From: Phycisphaerales bacterium Planc_01
GTDB lineage: Bacteria; Planctomycetota; Phycisphaerae; Sedimentisphaerales; Anaerobacaceae
Assembly: GCA_001603075.1 (NCBI GenBank)
Contig: LVBB01000139.1
Span: 17,506 to 81,505 of the forward strand
Direction: 5' to 3'
DNA length: 64,000 nucleotides
The notes under the pieces were generated by a model. It was not told the origin of the DNA, did no database searches, and saw nothing but the letters and a program-made list of their open reading frames with translations. Position numbers and translations under genes: made by a program. Below, piece after piece: positions 33,078 through 42,095 of the stretch. The first letter of the stretch is position 1. Each line of letters starts with the position of its first letter.

Positions 33078-33578
33078 CTATCGCTTTCGCAGCTTGCTGA
33101 ACCGGCCCTCCAGGCGTCTGTGGACGCCGGCCGGGATGAGGTTCGAAAGGTCGCCGCCCAGCGAGGCGATCTCGCGGATCAGCGTCGAACTGGTGAATCC
33201 GTACTGCTCGCTGGTCATGATGAAGACCGTCTCAATGCCCGCCACGGCCCGGTTGGTCATCGCCAACTGGAACTCGTACTGCACGTCGGTGAGGCTGCGC
33301 AGGCCTCGGAGAATGACGGACGCCTGCCTTCGTGCGGCGTATTCCACCGTCAGGCCCTCAAAACTCTCGACCGACACGCCCGGCAGACCCTCGATCAGCT
33401 CGGCAATCATCTCGACCCGCTCGGCGGGCGCGAAAAGCTGGTTCTTGATCGGACTGCGACCGACCGCAATGATCAGCTCGTCGAACAACTTCATGCCGCG
33501 ACGGACCACGTCCATGTGCCCGTTGGTGATCGGATCGAACGAACCAGGGAAGATCGCCCTGACAAACTTATCGCCCAT
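33078..33578 (-). CDS. coaD: Phosphopantetheine adenylyltransferase CoaD
   Basis: The 166-residue nucleotidyltransferase makes dephospho-CoA from 4'-phosphopantetheine and ATP in coenzyme A synthesis. Hallmarks are IFPGSFDPITNGHMDVVRRG (T/HxGH motif), VGRSPIKNQLF, VILRGLRSLTDVQYEFQLAMTNR, and IMTSEQYGFTSSTLIREIASLGGD (SSTxxR motif). The length is normal. A 200-bp spacer (32877-33077) separates it from mcsA and holds nothing I recognise. Confidence 0.97.
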   Translation of the reverse strand: MGDKFVRAIFPGSFDPITNGHMDVVRRGMKLFDELIIAVGRSPIKNQLFAPAERVEMIAELIEGLPGVSVESFEGLTVEYAARRQASVILRGLRSLTDVQYEFQLAMTNRAVAGIETVFIMTSEQYGFTSSTLIREIASLGGDLSNLIPAGVHRRLEGRFSKLRKR

Positions 33579-33691
33579 AAATATCTTTCCTTAGGGGAAT
33601 GCAAATGGGCATTGTACCGCCGCCCACCGGGCAGAGCAAGCCCCTGCCAACAGGAATCGCCCCCGAAAGGCCCGGAATACCCAAGAAGCCG

Positions 33692-36600
33692 CTACGAACC
33701 CGGGGCCCAGCGGACGGCGACAACGTCGTCGAGGTCGGTGCGCAGATCGGCTGGGATGGCGATGGCAAGGCCGTCGCCCTGGCGCTCGTATGGGAGCGTC
33801 CGGCCGGTACGCATCAACAGGACCGCCTCCGGCTCGGGCACCTTGGAAAGCGTGACGGGGCCCTGGTGCGAAGGCAACACGTGCAGATACCAGGTATCGC
33901 TGCGCGTGGTGATCGGGACGTTGCTGCGGTCCTCGCCGGGGGCCAGCCCGGCGCCGATGACTGAATCGCGGCTGTGGGCCATCCACTGCGAGAGATCGTC
34001 GCAGCAATTGTAGAACACATCGGGCATGGTGCCATCGGGGCGCGGCCCGACATTGCACAGGAAGTTGCCTCCCCACGCGCGGCAGTTGGCCAGGCGGCCC
34101 AGGACCCACGAAAGGGGCTTGAACCGTTCGCTCGGGACGTAGCCCCAGTGGCCGGTGGGCCAGATGTCGCAGGCCTCCCACCACTGGCCGGGTTTCCAGT
34201 GCTCGGGCTTGCCCGGCGTGCACTCGGTGGTGGCGAAATCGCCGAACCCGCTCCAGCGCGGATTGATCACGATGCCCGGCTGGAGCGATCGCACCCAGGC
34301 CAGCGTCTGCTCGGCGCGCATGTCGCCGACGCCGCTCCAGCCCATGCCGTCGAACCAGAGCAGATCGATCCTGCCGTAGCGGGTCAGCAGCTCGTGGATC
34401 TGGCCGAGCGTGTAGGCGTAGAACGCCTTGAAGTTCTCGAAGTTCTCCTCAGCCGGCGGCAGCGGAAACTTCGCCCGGTACTCCATCGCCTGCGGATAGC
34501 CCGGATAATGCCAGTCGCGAGGCGAGAAGTAGAAACCGACCTTCAGGCCGTGCTTGCGGCAGGCGTCGACATAGGGTTTGAGCAGGTCCCGACCGCCCAT
34601 GTACTGCTTCGTGCTGAAGTCGCCGAAGTTGGTCGGCCACAGAGCATAGCCGTCGTGATGCTTCGTCGTCAGCACCGCGTAGGTGAAGCCCGCCTTCTTC
34701 GCCGACGCCATCCACTTGTCGGGATCGTACTGCGTCGGATGGAACTTCTCTGCCAGGCCATAGTATTGCGACTGGTCCTGATTGTACTTCTTGTAGGGGT
34801 CGGAGCTGCCATGCCAGGGACAGCCCTTCATCATCGACCACGATGGATCGATCCCGTCCACGCTGTGGATGCCCCAGTGAAGGAACAAGCCGAAGCTCGC
34901 CTGGGGGAACCATTGGGCGTCGGGGTGCTTGGTCGGCAATTCCAGCTTGGGCTTTGGCGCGTTGAAGACCTTCATCGCCTCGGCCATCCAGGCCTCGTCG
35001 ATGGCATAGCCGCCCAGCTTGTTGTCACTCTCCTGTGGGCCGATCTTCTCGAAGGGAATCCGTTTGAAGCCCGGGATCGAATACGCAGGCGAATCGTCGC
35101 GCAGCGCGAGATTCAGGTTCGCCTCATCGACGAACTTCGGGTCCTGGTCCTCGATGTTGTCCTGGAAGGTGTAGAAATCGAATCCGCCGCAGGCGCCGAG
35201 GCAGTTCTTCTCCAGCCAGCGTTCGTTCTTCCAGCCGAGATTGCGTGCGATGATGCAGCCTTCCGGCTCCTTGGCCATTTCCAGACCGTTGTCGAGGATG
35301 TGCGCCAGTCGCGGATAGCGTTCGCTCCACGGCGGCTGCGTGTAGTTGTACCGCTTAATCTTGTCGAGGAGCTTCCAACTGTTGTCCTTGTCCATCCAGG
35401 CCTTGCCGCGCCGGTCGGTGAAGTGGGCCGAGCCGCACCTGGCGATGACGTTGTTGTCGATGGTGTTGTCGCGTCCGCCCCCGCACATGATGGCCCGTCC
35501 GCTGATCCGGTAGAAGACGTTGCCGACCACCGTGATGCCGCTGGCGCAGTCGTCGAGATAGACCGCGTGGACGCCGTTGCTGCCCGTCAGATGGCTTTCG
35601 ATATCGTGGAAGAAATTGTTCTCGATCACGTTGCCGCGCAGGCCCCAGTCGCGTCCGGCGTACACCGAGCCGGCGTCGTCGACCTCGTAGCAGACGCCGT
35701 AGATTTCGTTGAGCTCGATCCGGTGCTCGTTGCCGTTGAAGAGAATCGCCGAGTGCGGAGCGTCGTAGAGCTTGTTGTTGGCCGCGATATTGCCCACACC
35801 GTTGAGGCGGATCGCGGGGGCATAGGTCCGTTGCCACCGGCCGAAATCGTGAATCGTACAATGGCGCACGAAGTTGTTGCCCGGCACGAGCGTGGCGCGG
35901 TCTCCGCCGGATACGGCTACACCCGTCTGCCCGATGCTGTGGATCGTGCAATGCACTACGCCGTGGTTTGTACCGGAGATCTCGATGCCGTTGCCGCGCA
36001 TGTTGCGGACCGTGCAACGCTCGATCCAAACGTCACTGCCGCCGGAGACCTCGATGCCGTTCCGGACGCCCATCTCGATCGTCAGCCCTTCGATCCGAAT
36101 GTGTGAGGCGTTCTTCATCACGATGATCGGCGCCTCCAGCGTGGAGATCAGAACATCGCCCTTGTCGAGATCCTCCGGCGGCCAGAAGTAAAGACTTCCG
36201 GCGGCCCGGTCGAAATACCACTCGCCCGGCTGGTCGATCTCCTCGAGGAGGTTGACGACATAGTATGGCTTCTTCGCCTGCATCCCATACGGCGGGACCT
36301 TGTCGGCGGTGATCGTCTTGGCCGTCGTGTCGATCTTCGCGATCTTCACGATCTGGTTCGACCACCCGTGACGCCAGTAGCCGACGGCGTGCGCCTCGGA
36401 CGCGGCGAGCCAGCGTTCGGGACGTGGATCGTCGTAGCCGAACGCAATATCGTCGGCAGCCGACGTCGTGCGAACGAACCCTTCGTTGGGCCAGCGGGCC
36501 AGTGGCATCAGCTTGCCGCCGAAGCTCAGCTCCATCAGCAGCGGCGTCTGCGGGATGGCCTTCAACCCGGAGATTCGAACGCACTGACCCCGGGCGCTCG

Positions 36601-36976
36601 GATCGAGGCGGCTCCAGACAGCATCTGCCGATGAGACCTTTGAGAAGTCCCCGGCTGCCAACTGGCGGCCGCCGATCAGACGAACGGTCTCGCCCGGATA
36701 GGCGCGGTAGACGACAGGCCTTCCGGGCCGGCCCGAGTCCTTCTCGGCCAGCGCGAACGACTCCGTGCGGAAGTAGTCGCCGCCGCGAATCACGACTGTG
36801 GCGTCTTCGGACTCGTCCTGTCGGACAGCATCGCGGGCCCTCTCCAGCGTGGCAAAGGGCTTTTCAATGGTTCCGGGATTCGCGTCGTCTCCGTCGGTCG
36901 CGACGTAGTAGTCGTGGGCGAAGGTGATGGAACCGAACAGGCAGATGCCCCAGGCGAGCAGCAGGGCCTTCTTCAT
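33692..36976 (-). CDS. Secreted GH141-like beta-helix fused to GH29 alpha-L-fucosidase
   Basis: The 1094-residue protein has a signal peptide (about 1-20, ending T-F-A). Part 1 (about 20-690) is a right-handed beta-helix glycosidase of the GH141 type: HDYYVATDGDDANPGTIEKP, LARWPNEGF, WYFDRAAGSLYFWP, many helix rungs, ARNLGWKNERW. Part 2 (about 715-1000) is a GH29 fucosidase: WFPQASFGLFLHWGIHSVDG, TTKHHDGYALW, LKVGFYFSPRDWHYPGYP, LLWFDGMGW with the nucleophile Asp near 876, and ANCRAWGGNFLCNVGPRPDG. Both families remove L-fucose, so the fusion probably strips fucose from algal or pectic polysaccharide (substrate inferred). The start is ATG 36976 after GAGGAG. Confidence 0.88.
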   Translation of the reverse strand: MKKALLLAWGICLFGSITFAHDYYVATDGDDANPGTIEKPFATLERARDAVRQDESEDATVVIRGGDYFRTESFALAEKDSGRPGRPVVYRAYPGETVRLIGGRQLAAGDFSKVSSADAVWSRLDPSARGQCVRISGLKAIPQTPLLMELSFGGKLMPLARWPNEGFVRTTSAADDIAFGYDDPRPERWLAASEAHAVGYWRHGWSNQIVKIAKIDTTAKTITADKVPPYGMQAKKPYYVVNLLEEIDQPGEWYFDRAAGSLYFWPPEDLDKGDVLISTLEAPIIVMKNASHIRIEGLTIEMGVRNGIEVSGGSDVWIERCTVRNMRGNGIEISGTNHGVVHCTIHSIGQTGVAVSGGDRATLVPGNNFVRHCTIHDFGRWQRTYAPAIRLNGVGNIAANNKLYDAPHSAILFNGNEHRIELNEIYGVCYEVDDAGSVYAGRDWGLRGNVIENNFFHDIESHLTGSNGVHAVYLDDCASGITVVGNVFYRISGRAIMCGGGRDNTIDNNVIARCGSAHFTDRRGKAWMDKDNSWKLLDKIKRYNYTQPPWSERYPRLAHILDNGLEMAKEPEGCIIARNLGWKNERWLEKNCLGACGGFDFYTFQDNIEDQDPKFVDEANLNLALRDDSPAYSIPGFKRIPFEKIGPQESDNKLGGYAIDEAWMAEAMKVFNAPKPKLELPTKHPDAQWFPQASFGLFLHWGIHSVDGIDPSWSMMKGCPWHGSSDPYKKYNQDQSQYYGLAEKFHPTQYDPDKWMASAKKAGFTYAVLTTKHHDGYALWPTNFGDFSTKQYMGGRDLLKPYVDACRKHGLKVGFYFSPRDWHYPGYPQAMEYRAKFPLPPAEENFENFKAFYAYTLGQIHELLTRYGRIDLLWFDGMGWSGVGDMRAEQTLAWVRSLQPGIVINPRWSGFGDFATTECTPGKPEHWKPGQWWEACDIWPTGHWGYVPSERFKPLSWVLGRLANCRAWGGNFLCNVGPRPDGTMPDVFYNCCDDLSQWMAHSRDSVIGAGLAPGEDRSNVPITTRSDTWYLHVLPSHQGPVTLSKVPEPEAVLLMRTGRTLPYERQGDGLAIAIPADLRTDLDDVVAVRWAPGS

Positions 36977-37006
36977 CGCAGGTCTCCTCAACCGGAATGA
37001 TGACTG

Positions 37007-37459
37007 CTATGCTGGAGAATCCGTGGAGGGACTCTCCGCCGGTACGGGCGCCGGGGCGGCCTTGGCCGGCTTGACACCGAGAAACAGCAGGAACAGGCCC
37101 AGCGCCCCAAGGACCAGACCGCCGACGGGCCCGGCATCCGGGCCTCCATTGACGGAAGGGGCCGCCGCAAGATAGCGAATCGGGACAGCAGAGCCCGCAG
37201 ACGGCAGAGTCGCCGTGTTGAAGACCTTCTTGCGGGTGAAGCTACCAGTATAGTCCTTGCCGTTGACGCTGAACCGATAGGAGATCTGGTAGTTGTGGTC
37301 CATCGGGCTGTCCTGTTGGGTGACGGCCTGCTCGACCTTGACGACGGTCGCCTGGGCCGTCTGCCCAATCAATCCAAGGGCCAGCCCGCGAACCCCAAGC
37401 AGGACCAACAGGATGCCCACACCCACGAGGATCAGACGGGTCCGATTCGACTTCTTCAT
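37007..37459 (-). CDS. DUF3592-type membrane protein
   Basis: The 150-residue protein has two membrane spans (about 8-30, LILVGVGILLVLLGVRGLALGL; about 110-130, GPVGGLVLGALGLFLLFLGV) around an extracytoplasmic beta-rich part with the DUF3592 pattern (ATVVKVEQ...YQISYRFSVNGKDYTGSF). The C-terminus is Ala/Pro/Ser-rich. The function is unknown. It lies 30 bp upstream of the fucosidase gene on the same strand. The start is ATG 37459; the upstream ATG or GTG starts have no better site. Confidence 0.78.
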   Translation of the reverse strand: MKKSNRTRLILVGVGILLVLLGVRGLALGLIGQTAQATVVKVEQAVTQQDSPMDHNYQISYRFSVNGKDYTGSFTRKKVFNTATLPSAGSAVPIRYLAAAPSVNGGPDAGPVGGLVLGALGLFLLFLGVKPAKAAPAPVPAESPSTDSPA

Positions 37460-37612
37460 ACACGCCCTCAATCGCAAACCATCGACATTTCTTCAGAGCC
37501 CAGCAGCGGCAGACGACGCCGGCGGCACGAGCCCATAGCCGGCAGTGTACTGTCTGAGCATAGCCAAAGGCAAGGTCTGAAGGTCGGCTCGATCCATGAA
37601 GATCGTGGTGGC

Positions 37613-37640
37613 TTGCTTTTGGCATGCGGCTCGATATCAT
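37613..37640 (+). promoter_or_regulatory. Candidate sigma-70 promoter of the cyclase-channel operon
   Basis: TTGCTT (37613-37618), a 16-nt spacer and TATCAT (37635-37640), 78 bp before the first ATG of the five-gene operon. Confidence 0.45.
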
Positions 37641-37718
37641 TGTGTGCGATGCTGTCCGATGCAGATCGTGATCCGAGACGGCGGGAATGGAGTGCGCTTT
37701 CACAGGAGATGAGTAGTC

Positions 37719-38195
37719 ATGAAGACGAAGGTTCTTGCGATGCTGGTCGCGATTACCGTCCCGATATGCGTCGGGATCGCATTCGCAGCGCCGATGAGCG
37801 TCCAGGTGCGCAACGGCAAGGTGCGCGCGACGCCATCGCAACTGGGAAAGACGGTAGCCACGGTGGACTACGGGGACGTTGTCGAAACCGGGGCGGTGCA
37901 AAGCGGCTGGTATCCGGTCACCATGCCCGACGGCACGAAGGGCTGGCTGCACGAGTCGGCTCTCTCGAAGAAGCCGGTCGCCATGCGAGCCGGGACATCC
38001 GACGTGGACACCGGCGTCTCATCCGACGAGGTCGCCCTGGCCGGCAAGGGATTCAACGAGCAGGTCGAGGCCAAGCTCCGGGCCGAAGGGACACTGGACT
38101 ACACGTGGGTGGATCGCATGGCGGCGTTTGAGGTCGGCGTCGAGCAGATCGTGGAATTCCGCAGGCAAGGCAATCTGCCGGGAGGTGCCCTATGA
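37719..38195 (+). CDS. Exported bacterial SH3-domain protein
   Basis: The 158-residue protein has a signal peptide (about 1-24, ending A-F-A-A) and a bacterial SH3 domain (about 27-85; VQVRNGKVRATPSQLGKTVATVDYG...GWYPVTMPDGTKGWLHESAL), which typically binds peptidoglycan peptides. AGGAGATGAG precedes the ATG. It is the first gene of the operon; its stop overlaps the M48 peptidase start (ATGA), so the two are translationally coupled and probably act together in the envelope. Confidence 0.9.
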   Translation: MKTKVLAMLVAITVPICVGIAFAAPMSVQVRNGKVRATPSQLGKTVATVDYGDVVETGAVQSGWYPVTMPDGTKGWLHESALSKKPVAMRAGTSDVDTGVSSDEVALAGKGFNEQVEAKLRAEGTLDYTWVDRMAAFEVGVEQIVEFRRQGNLPGGAL

Positions 38196-39118
38196 ACGCA
38201 AGGCACTGGCTGGCATTGAGCATCGGGGTGGGCCTGTTGGCCGCATTGTGGTTCTGCGGCTGCGAGGGCATGGGCGAGGTCGGCGCCGAGATCGGAAAGG
38301 CCACAGGCGTGCTGACCGACTCGGAGGCCGAATCGGTCAAACGCGGTGCCGCCGCCGTCGAGAAGAGCTGGCAGGATCTGACCCCGGAACAGGAGTACTA
38401 CATCGGCCGCGCCGTGGCGGCGCGCGTGTTCGAAACGTATCGGCCACTGGATCAGCCGCAGGCGAACGCCTATCTGAACGTGCTCGGCCAGTCGCTGGCG
38501 GTCTTTTCCGAGCGGCCCGAGACGTTTGGCGGCTACCGCTTCCTGCTGCTCGATTCCGATGAGGTCAACGCATTTGCCGCGCCGGGCGGATTGATCCTCG
38601 TGACGCGCGGCATGCTGCGCTGCTGCGAGAATGAGGACGAGTTGGCGGCCGTACTGGCCCATGAGATCTGTCATGTCCAGGCCAAACACGGGCTCCGCGC
38701 GATCAAGCAGAGCCGCCTGACCGAAGCGTTCACGATCGTCGCGGCCGAATCGGCCAAGCAGTTGGGCAGCGAAGAACTGGCGTCATTGACGCGCGAGTTC
38801 GAGTCGTCGGTGGGCGACGTGGTGATGACGCTGACGACGAGCGGCTATTCGCGGACGCAGGAGCGCGATGCGGACGCCGCAGCGGTGCGGCTGCTCAAAC
38901 GAGCCGGCTACCCTGAAGCGGCCATCATCACGATGCTGAACCGCATGAACGAGCGGCTCGCCGACGCGCGGGGCCTGGGCTTCGCCAAGACGCACCCATC
39001 GGCCACCAGCCGGATTGATGTGTTGAAGCCCGCAATCCCAACCGCGCAGGCCGCACCGGATGCCGTCCGGCAACAGCGTTTCGCCACGGCGATGCAGCCG
39101 GTTCTGGCCGGACAATAG
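38192..39118 (+). CDS. M48-family zinc metallopeptidase, probable lipoprotein
   Basis: The 308-residue BepA/Oma1-like peptidase has an export segment ending in L-W-F-C-G-C (possible lipid attachment), the M48 start region EQEYYIGRAVAARVFETY, NAFAAPGGLILVTRGML, the zinc motif H157-EIC-H161, and the third-ligand helix QERDADAAAVRLLKRAGY. THPSATSRID near the end is typical of the family. It is probably periplasmic and involved in envelope protein quality control. It is coupled to the SH3 gene upstream; the cyclase gene starts 43 bp downstream. Confidence 0.93.
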   Translation: MNARHWLALSIGVGLLAALWFCGCEGMGEVGAEIGKATGVLTDSEAESVKRGAAAVEKSWQDLTPEQEYYIGRAVAARVFETYRPLDQPQANAYLNVLGQSLAVFSERPETFGGYRFLLLDSDEVNAFAAPGGLILVTRGMLRCCENEDELAAVLAHEICHVQAKHGLRAIKQSRLTEAFTIVAAESAKQLGSEELASLTREFESSVGDVVMTLTTSGYSRTQERDADAAAVRLLKRAGYPEAAIITMLNRMNERLADARGLGFAKTHPSATSRIDVLKPAIPTAQAAPDAVRQQRFATAMQPVLAGQ

Positions 39119-39161
39119 ATCCTGTGCCGAACGCTTGCAGAGTTCAGGCGGGAAGGACAGC

Positions 39162-41252
39162 ATGCTCAAACGTGGCGGCAAGGTTCTGCGTGGAACGGCA
39201 ATCGGCCTGATCGCTGGGATCATGGCGCTGTTGCTCTGGCAACTCGGCGCCCTGGAATCCTGGGAAGCCCCCACGTGGGCGTGGCGCGCTCGCTCTTTCT
39301 CGGCGAGAGAAACCCTCTCGCCCGAGATCAAGTTGATCCTGCTGGATCAGGCCAGCCTCGACTGGGCCCAGCGGGAGAACGGATGGGGCTGGCCCTGGCC
39401 GCGCGAGGTCTACGGCGCGATCTCCGCGTTCTGCGAGCGAGGCGGGGCCCGGGCGGTGGCCTTGGATCTGTTGTTCACCGAGCCGTCGGTCTACGGCGTC
39501 TCGGACGACGAGGCGATGGGCGAAGCCCTGAAGGCCGGTCCGCCGGCGGTCCTGGCGCTGATGCCTGGCGGAAGCCTGGAGACATGGCCCGAGTCCATGC
39601 CGCGTCCGGCCCGTATGACGACCGTGGCGACGGCGATCGAGCCCAATCATCTGCTGTTTCCGGTTCCGGAAGTGGCGGCGGGCGCTATGGCCTTCGGACA
39701 CGTCGCGGGCCTGCCGGACGCCGATGGCGTGTTCCGGCGAATCTCGCCGTTCTGTCGATTCGATGGCATCGAGATCCCGGCGCTGGGGCTGGCAACTTAC
39801 CTGATTGCGCAGCCGGCAGAAGTGACCGCCGAAAACGGCCGCCTGCGGATCGGCGACAAGATCGTTCCTCTCGACGAGCGCGGCGACGCCGTCTTGCGCT
39901 TCCGGGGCCGCGATGGTTTGCCCGAAGCGGTCTCTGCCGCGGCGGTCATCCAGTCGGAACTGCGCTTGCGCGACGAGGAGACCCCGGTGCTGTCGCCCGA
40001 GACATTCAAGGACTCCTATGTTTTCGTCGGATGCAGCGCTCCGGCCCTGCTTGATCTGCGGCCGACGCCGGTCAACCCCAAGTGTCCTGGGGTCATATTG
40101 CACGCCACCTTCGTCGATAACCTCATCACTGACTCTTTCCTCGCCAAAGCAGGTGGCTCCGCCGTCGCGCTGGGCGTGCTGGCGACGGCCATAGGGGCCG
40201 CGCTGTCGCTGACGTATGGCGGCCGCTGGTGGCAAGCGGGACCGCTTGCGGTCGTCTGGTTGAGCATACCGATGCTGGTCGGTTTCGCCGCCTATGCCCA
40301 AGGATGGTGGTGGCCGGTCGTCACCCAGGCCGGGGCCTCCGGGCTGGCGATGGTTGGGGCGCTGGCCGCCAACTACTGGACGGAAGGCCGGCAGAAGGCG
40401 TTCATCAAACAGGCGTTCCGTCACTACCTCAGCGGCGACGTGATCGAGAAGATCATCCGCGACCCCAAGCATCTCCAACTCGGCGGGGAGAAACGCGAAT
40501 TGACGATCATGTTCACCGACCTGGCCGGCTTCTCCACCTTCTCCGAGAAGCTGGGACCGGTTGAGTTAACGACTCTTCTGAACGAGTACCTCACCGAGAT
40601 GACGGACATCATCATGGAAGAGGGCGGTACGCTCGACAAGTATGAGGGCGACGCCATCATCGCCTTCTGGAACGCGCCGCTGGCGCAGCCGGACCACGCG
40701 GTCCGCGCCTGCCGCGCGGCACTGCGCTGCCAGCGCCGACTGGCGGAGCTTCGCGACGGTTTCCAGCAGCGGACCGGGGCCGTGCTGCGGATGAGGGTGG
40801 GCCTGAACACCGGTGACGTCGTCGTGGGCAACATGGGCTCGCGCAAGCGATTCAACTACACGATCCTGGGCGACGCCGCGAACCTCGCCGCCCGCCTGGA
40901 GGGCGCCAACAAGGCCTTTGGCACAGAGACGATGGTCTCGGAGAGCACGTGGCGACTGGCATCCGCCGAGTTTACTGGTCGAGTGCTGGCCGACCTGCGG
41001 GTGGTAGGTCGCAGGAGCGCCGTCACCGTGTACGAGTTGACCGGATTCGCAAGCGACGCGACGCCGGCGGAGTGGAAGATGTTTGCGGCTGGCCTGACGT
41101 TCTTTCGCGAGGGGCAGTTCGCCAAGGCAGAGGAGACGTTTCGAGGATTGTCGGACGATCCAGCCGCCCAGCGGTACGCTCGGCGCTGTGCGGAATTGGC
41201 GGCGAACCGGCCGGAATCGTGGGACGGCGTGTGGGAGTTGACGCAGAAATGA
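39162..41252 (+). CDS. CHASE2-sensor class III adenylate cyclase
   Basis: The 696-residue membrane protein has a first span (about 9-28), an extracytoplasmic CHASE2 domain (about 30-330; SPEIKLILLDQASLDW, ARAVALDLLFTEPS, FKDSYVFVGCSAPALLDLRPTP), three spans (about 335-415) and a class III cyclase domain (about 440-615). Catalytic points are present: the metal Asp in FTDLAGFSTFSEKLG and in DKYEGDAIIAFW, and the Asn/Arg pair in LGDAANLAARLEG. The Lys of DKYEGD and the Thr-Ile-Leu-Gly-Asp context favour ATP over GTP. A short TPR-like tail follows (KAEETFRGL). The start is ATG 39162 after GGAAGGA. The stop overlaps the next start. Confidence 0.94.
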   Translation: MLKRGGKVLRGTAIGLIAGIMALLLWQLGALESWEAPTWAWRARSFSARETLSPEIKLILLDQASLDWAQRENGWGWPWPREVYGAISAFCERGGARAVALDLLFTEPSVYGVSDDEAMGEALKAGPPAVLALMPGGSLETWPESMPRPARMTTVATAIEPNHLLFPVPEVAAGAMAFGHVAGLPDADGVFRRISPFCRFDGIEIPALGLATYLIAQPAEVTAENGRLRIGDKIVPLDERGDAVLRFRGRDGLPEAVSAAAVIQSELRLRDEETPVLSPETFKDSYVFVGCSAPALLDLRPTPVNPKCPGVILHATFVDNLITDSFLAKAGGSAVALGVLATAIGAALSLTYGGRWWQAGPLAVVWLSIPMLVGFAAYAQGWWWPVVTQAGASGLAMVGALAANYWTEGRQKAFIKQAFRHYLSGDVIEKIIRDPKHLQLGGEKRELTIMFTDLAGFSTFSEKLGPVELTTLLNEYLTEMTDIIMEEGGTLDKYEGDAIIAFWNAPLAQPDHAVRACRAALRCQRRLAELRDGFQQRTGAVLRMRVGLNTGDVVVGNMGSRKRFNYTILGDAANLAARLEGANKAFGTETMVSESTWRLASAEFTGRVLADLRVVGRRSAVTVYELTGFASDATPAEWKMFAAGLTFFREGQFAKAEETFRGLSDDPAAQRYARRCAELAANRPESWDGVWELTQK

Positions 41253-42082
41253 CCATGCGGCTTTTCATCGGCGGAATGCGCGGCAGCCAGCCGGCTCTCG
41301 GGAGCCGTTTCGACGAGTTCGGCGGCGACACGACCTCGCTGCTGCTCGTCGGCTCCCACGGCGAACGGCTGGTGCTCGACGCGGGCACCGGGATGCGCGC
41401 CATCTCCGAGCAACTGGCCCAGACAGAATCCGGCAGGGTCACCGTGCTGTTCTCGCACTACCACCTCGATCACCTGATCGGACTGACGATGAACCCCTTG
41501 CTCTACAGCCCCAAGTGGTCGTTCAACTTCATCGGTCCGACATTCGCCGACGGAGGTGTTCACGACGCCGTGACAGGTCTGCTGGCCCAGCCGTACTGGC
41601 CGATCTCCTGGAAGCAGATGAGAGCGAAGATCGAGTTCACCGAATTCCCGGCCGAGGGAATCCAGGTCGGCGGCCTGCACGTGCAGGGCTGTCCCGTGCC
41701 CCATCCCGGCGGCTCTCTTGCCTATCGGGTGAGTGACACCGGCGGCGCTTCGCTGGTGTTCGCCACCGACATCGAGTGGCAGAAGCGCACACCCGCAGAC
41801 GAGACCGCGTTCAGAATGCTGTGCACCACCCCCGCGCCGGCGAACCTGCTCATCATCGATGCGCACTTCGGCCGCGAGCAGCAGGAGGCGTTTGTAGGCT
41901 GGGGACACACCTCGTGGCAAGACGGCCTGGAGATCGCCGCCTCGACAGGAATTCAACGAGTGCTTCTCGGGCACCACGCGCCGGGGGCCGACGACGCGGC
42001 GCTGCGCGCCTTGGAGCAGCAGGTGAAGAACGCATCGCCCGGCGCCGCGCTGGCGCGGGCCGGACAGTGGATCGTGATTTAG
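41249..42082 (+). CDS. MBL-fold metallo-hydrolase, possible cyclic-nucleotide phosphodiesterase
   Basis: The 277-residue protein is of the metallo-beta-lactamase fold. Its RNase Z/PhnP-like opening (GDTTSLLLVGSHGERLVLDAGTG) is followed by the dinuclear metal motif H70-Y-H72-L-D74-H75. Further ligands are probably the His in CPVPHPGGSLAYRV, the Asp in VFATDIEW and the His in LLGHHAP. Substrates are unknown; several MBL-fold enzymes hydrolyse cAMP, and its place between a cyclase and a cyclic-nucleotide-binding channel suggests that role (inference). The ATG at 41249 overlaps the cyclase stop. Confidence 0.87.
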   Translation: MTMRLFIGGMRGSQPALGSRFDEFGGDTTSLLLVGSHGERLVLDAGTGMRAISEQLAQTESGRVTVLFSHYHLDHLIGLTMNPLLYSPKWSFNFIGPTFADGGVHDAVTGLLAQPYWPISWKQMRAKIEFTEFPAEGIQVGGLHVQGCPVPHPGGSLAYRVSDTGGASLVFATDIEWQKRTPADETAFRMLCTTPAPANLLIIDAHFGREQQEAFVGWGHTSWQDGLEIAASTGIQRVLLGHHAPGADDAALRALEQQVKNASPGAALARAGQWIVI

Positions 42083-42095
42083 GAAGACAGCCCCC

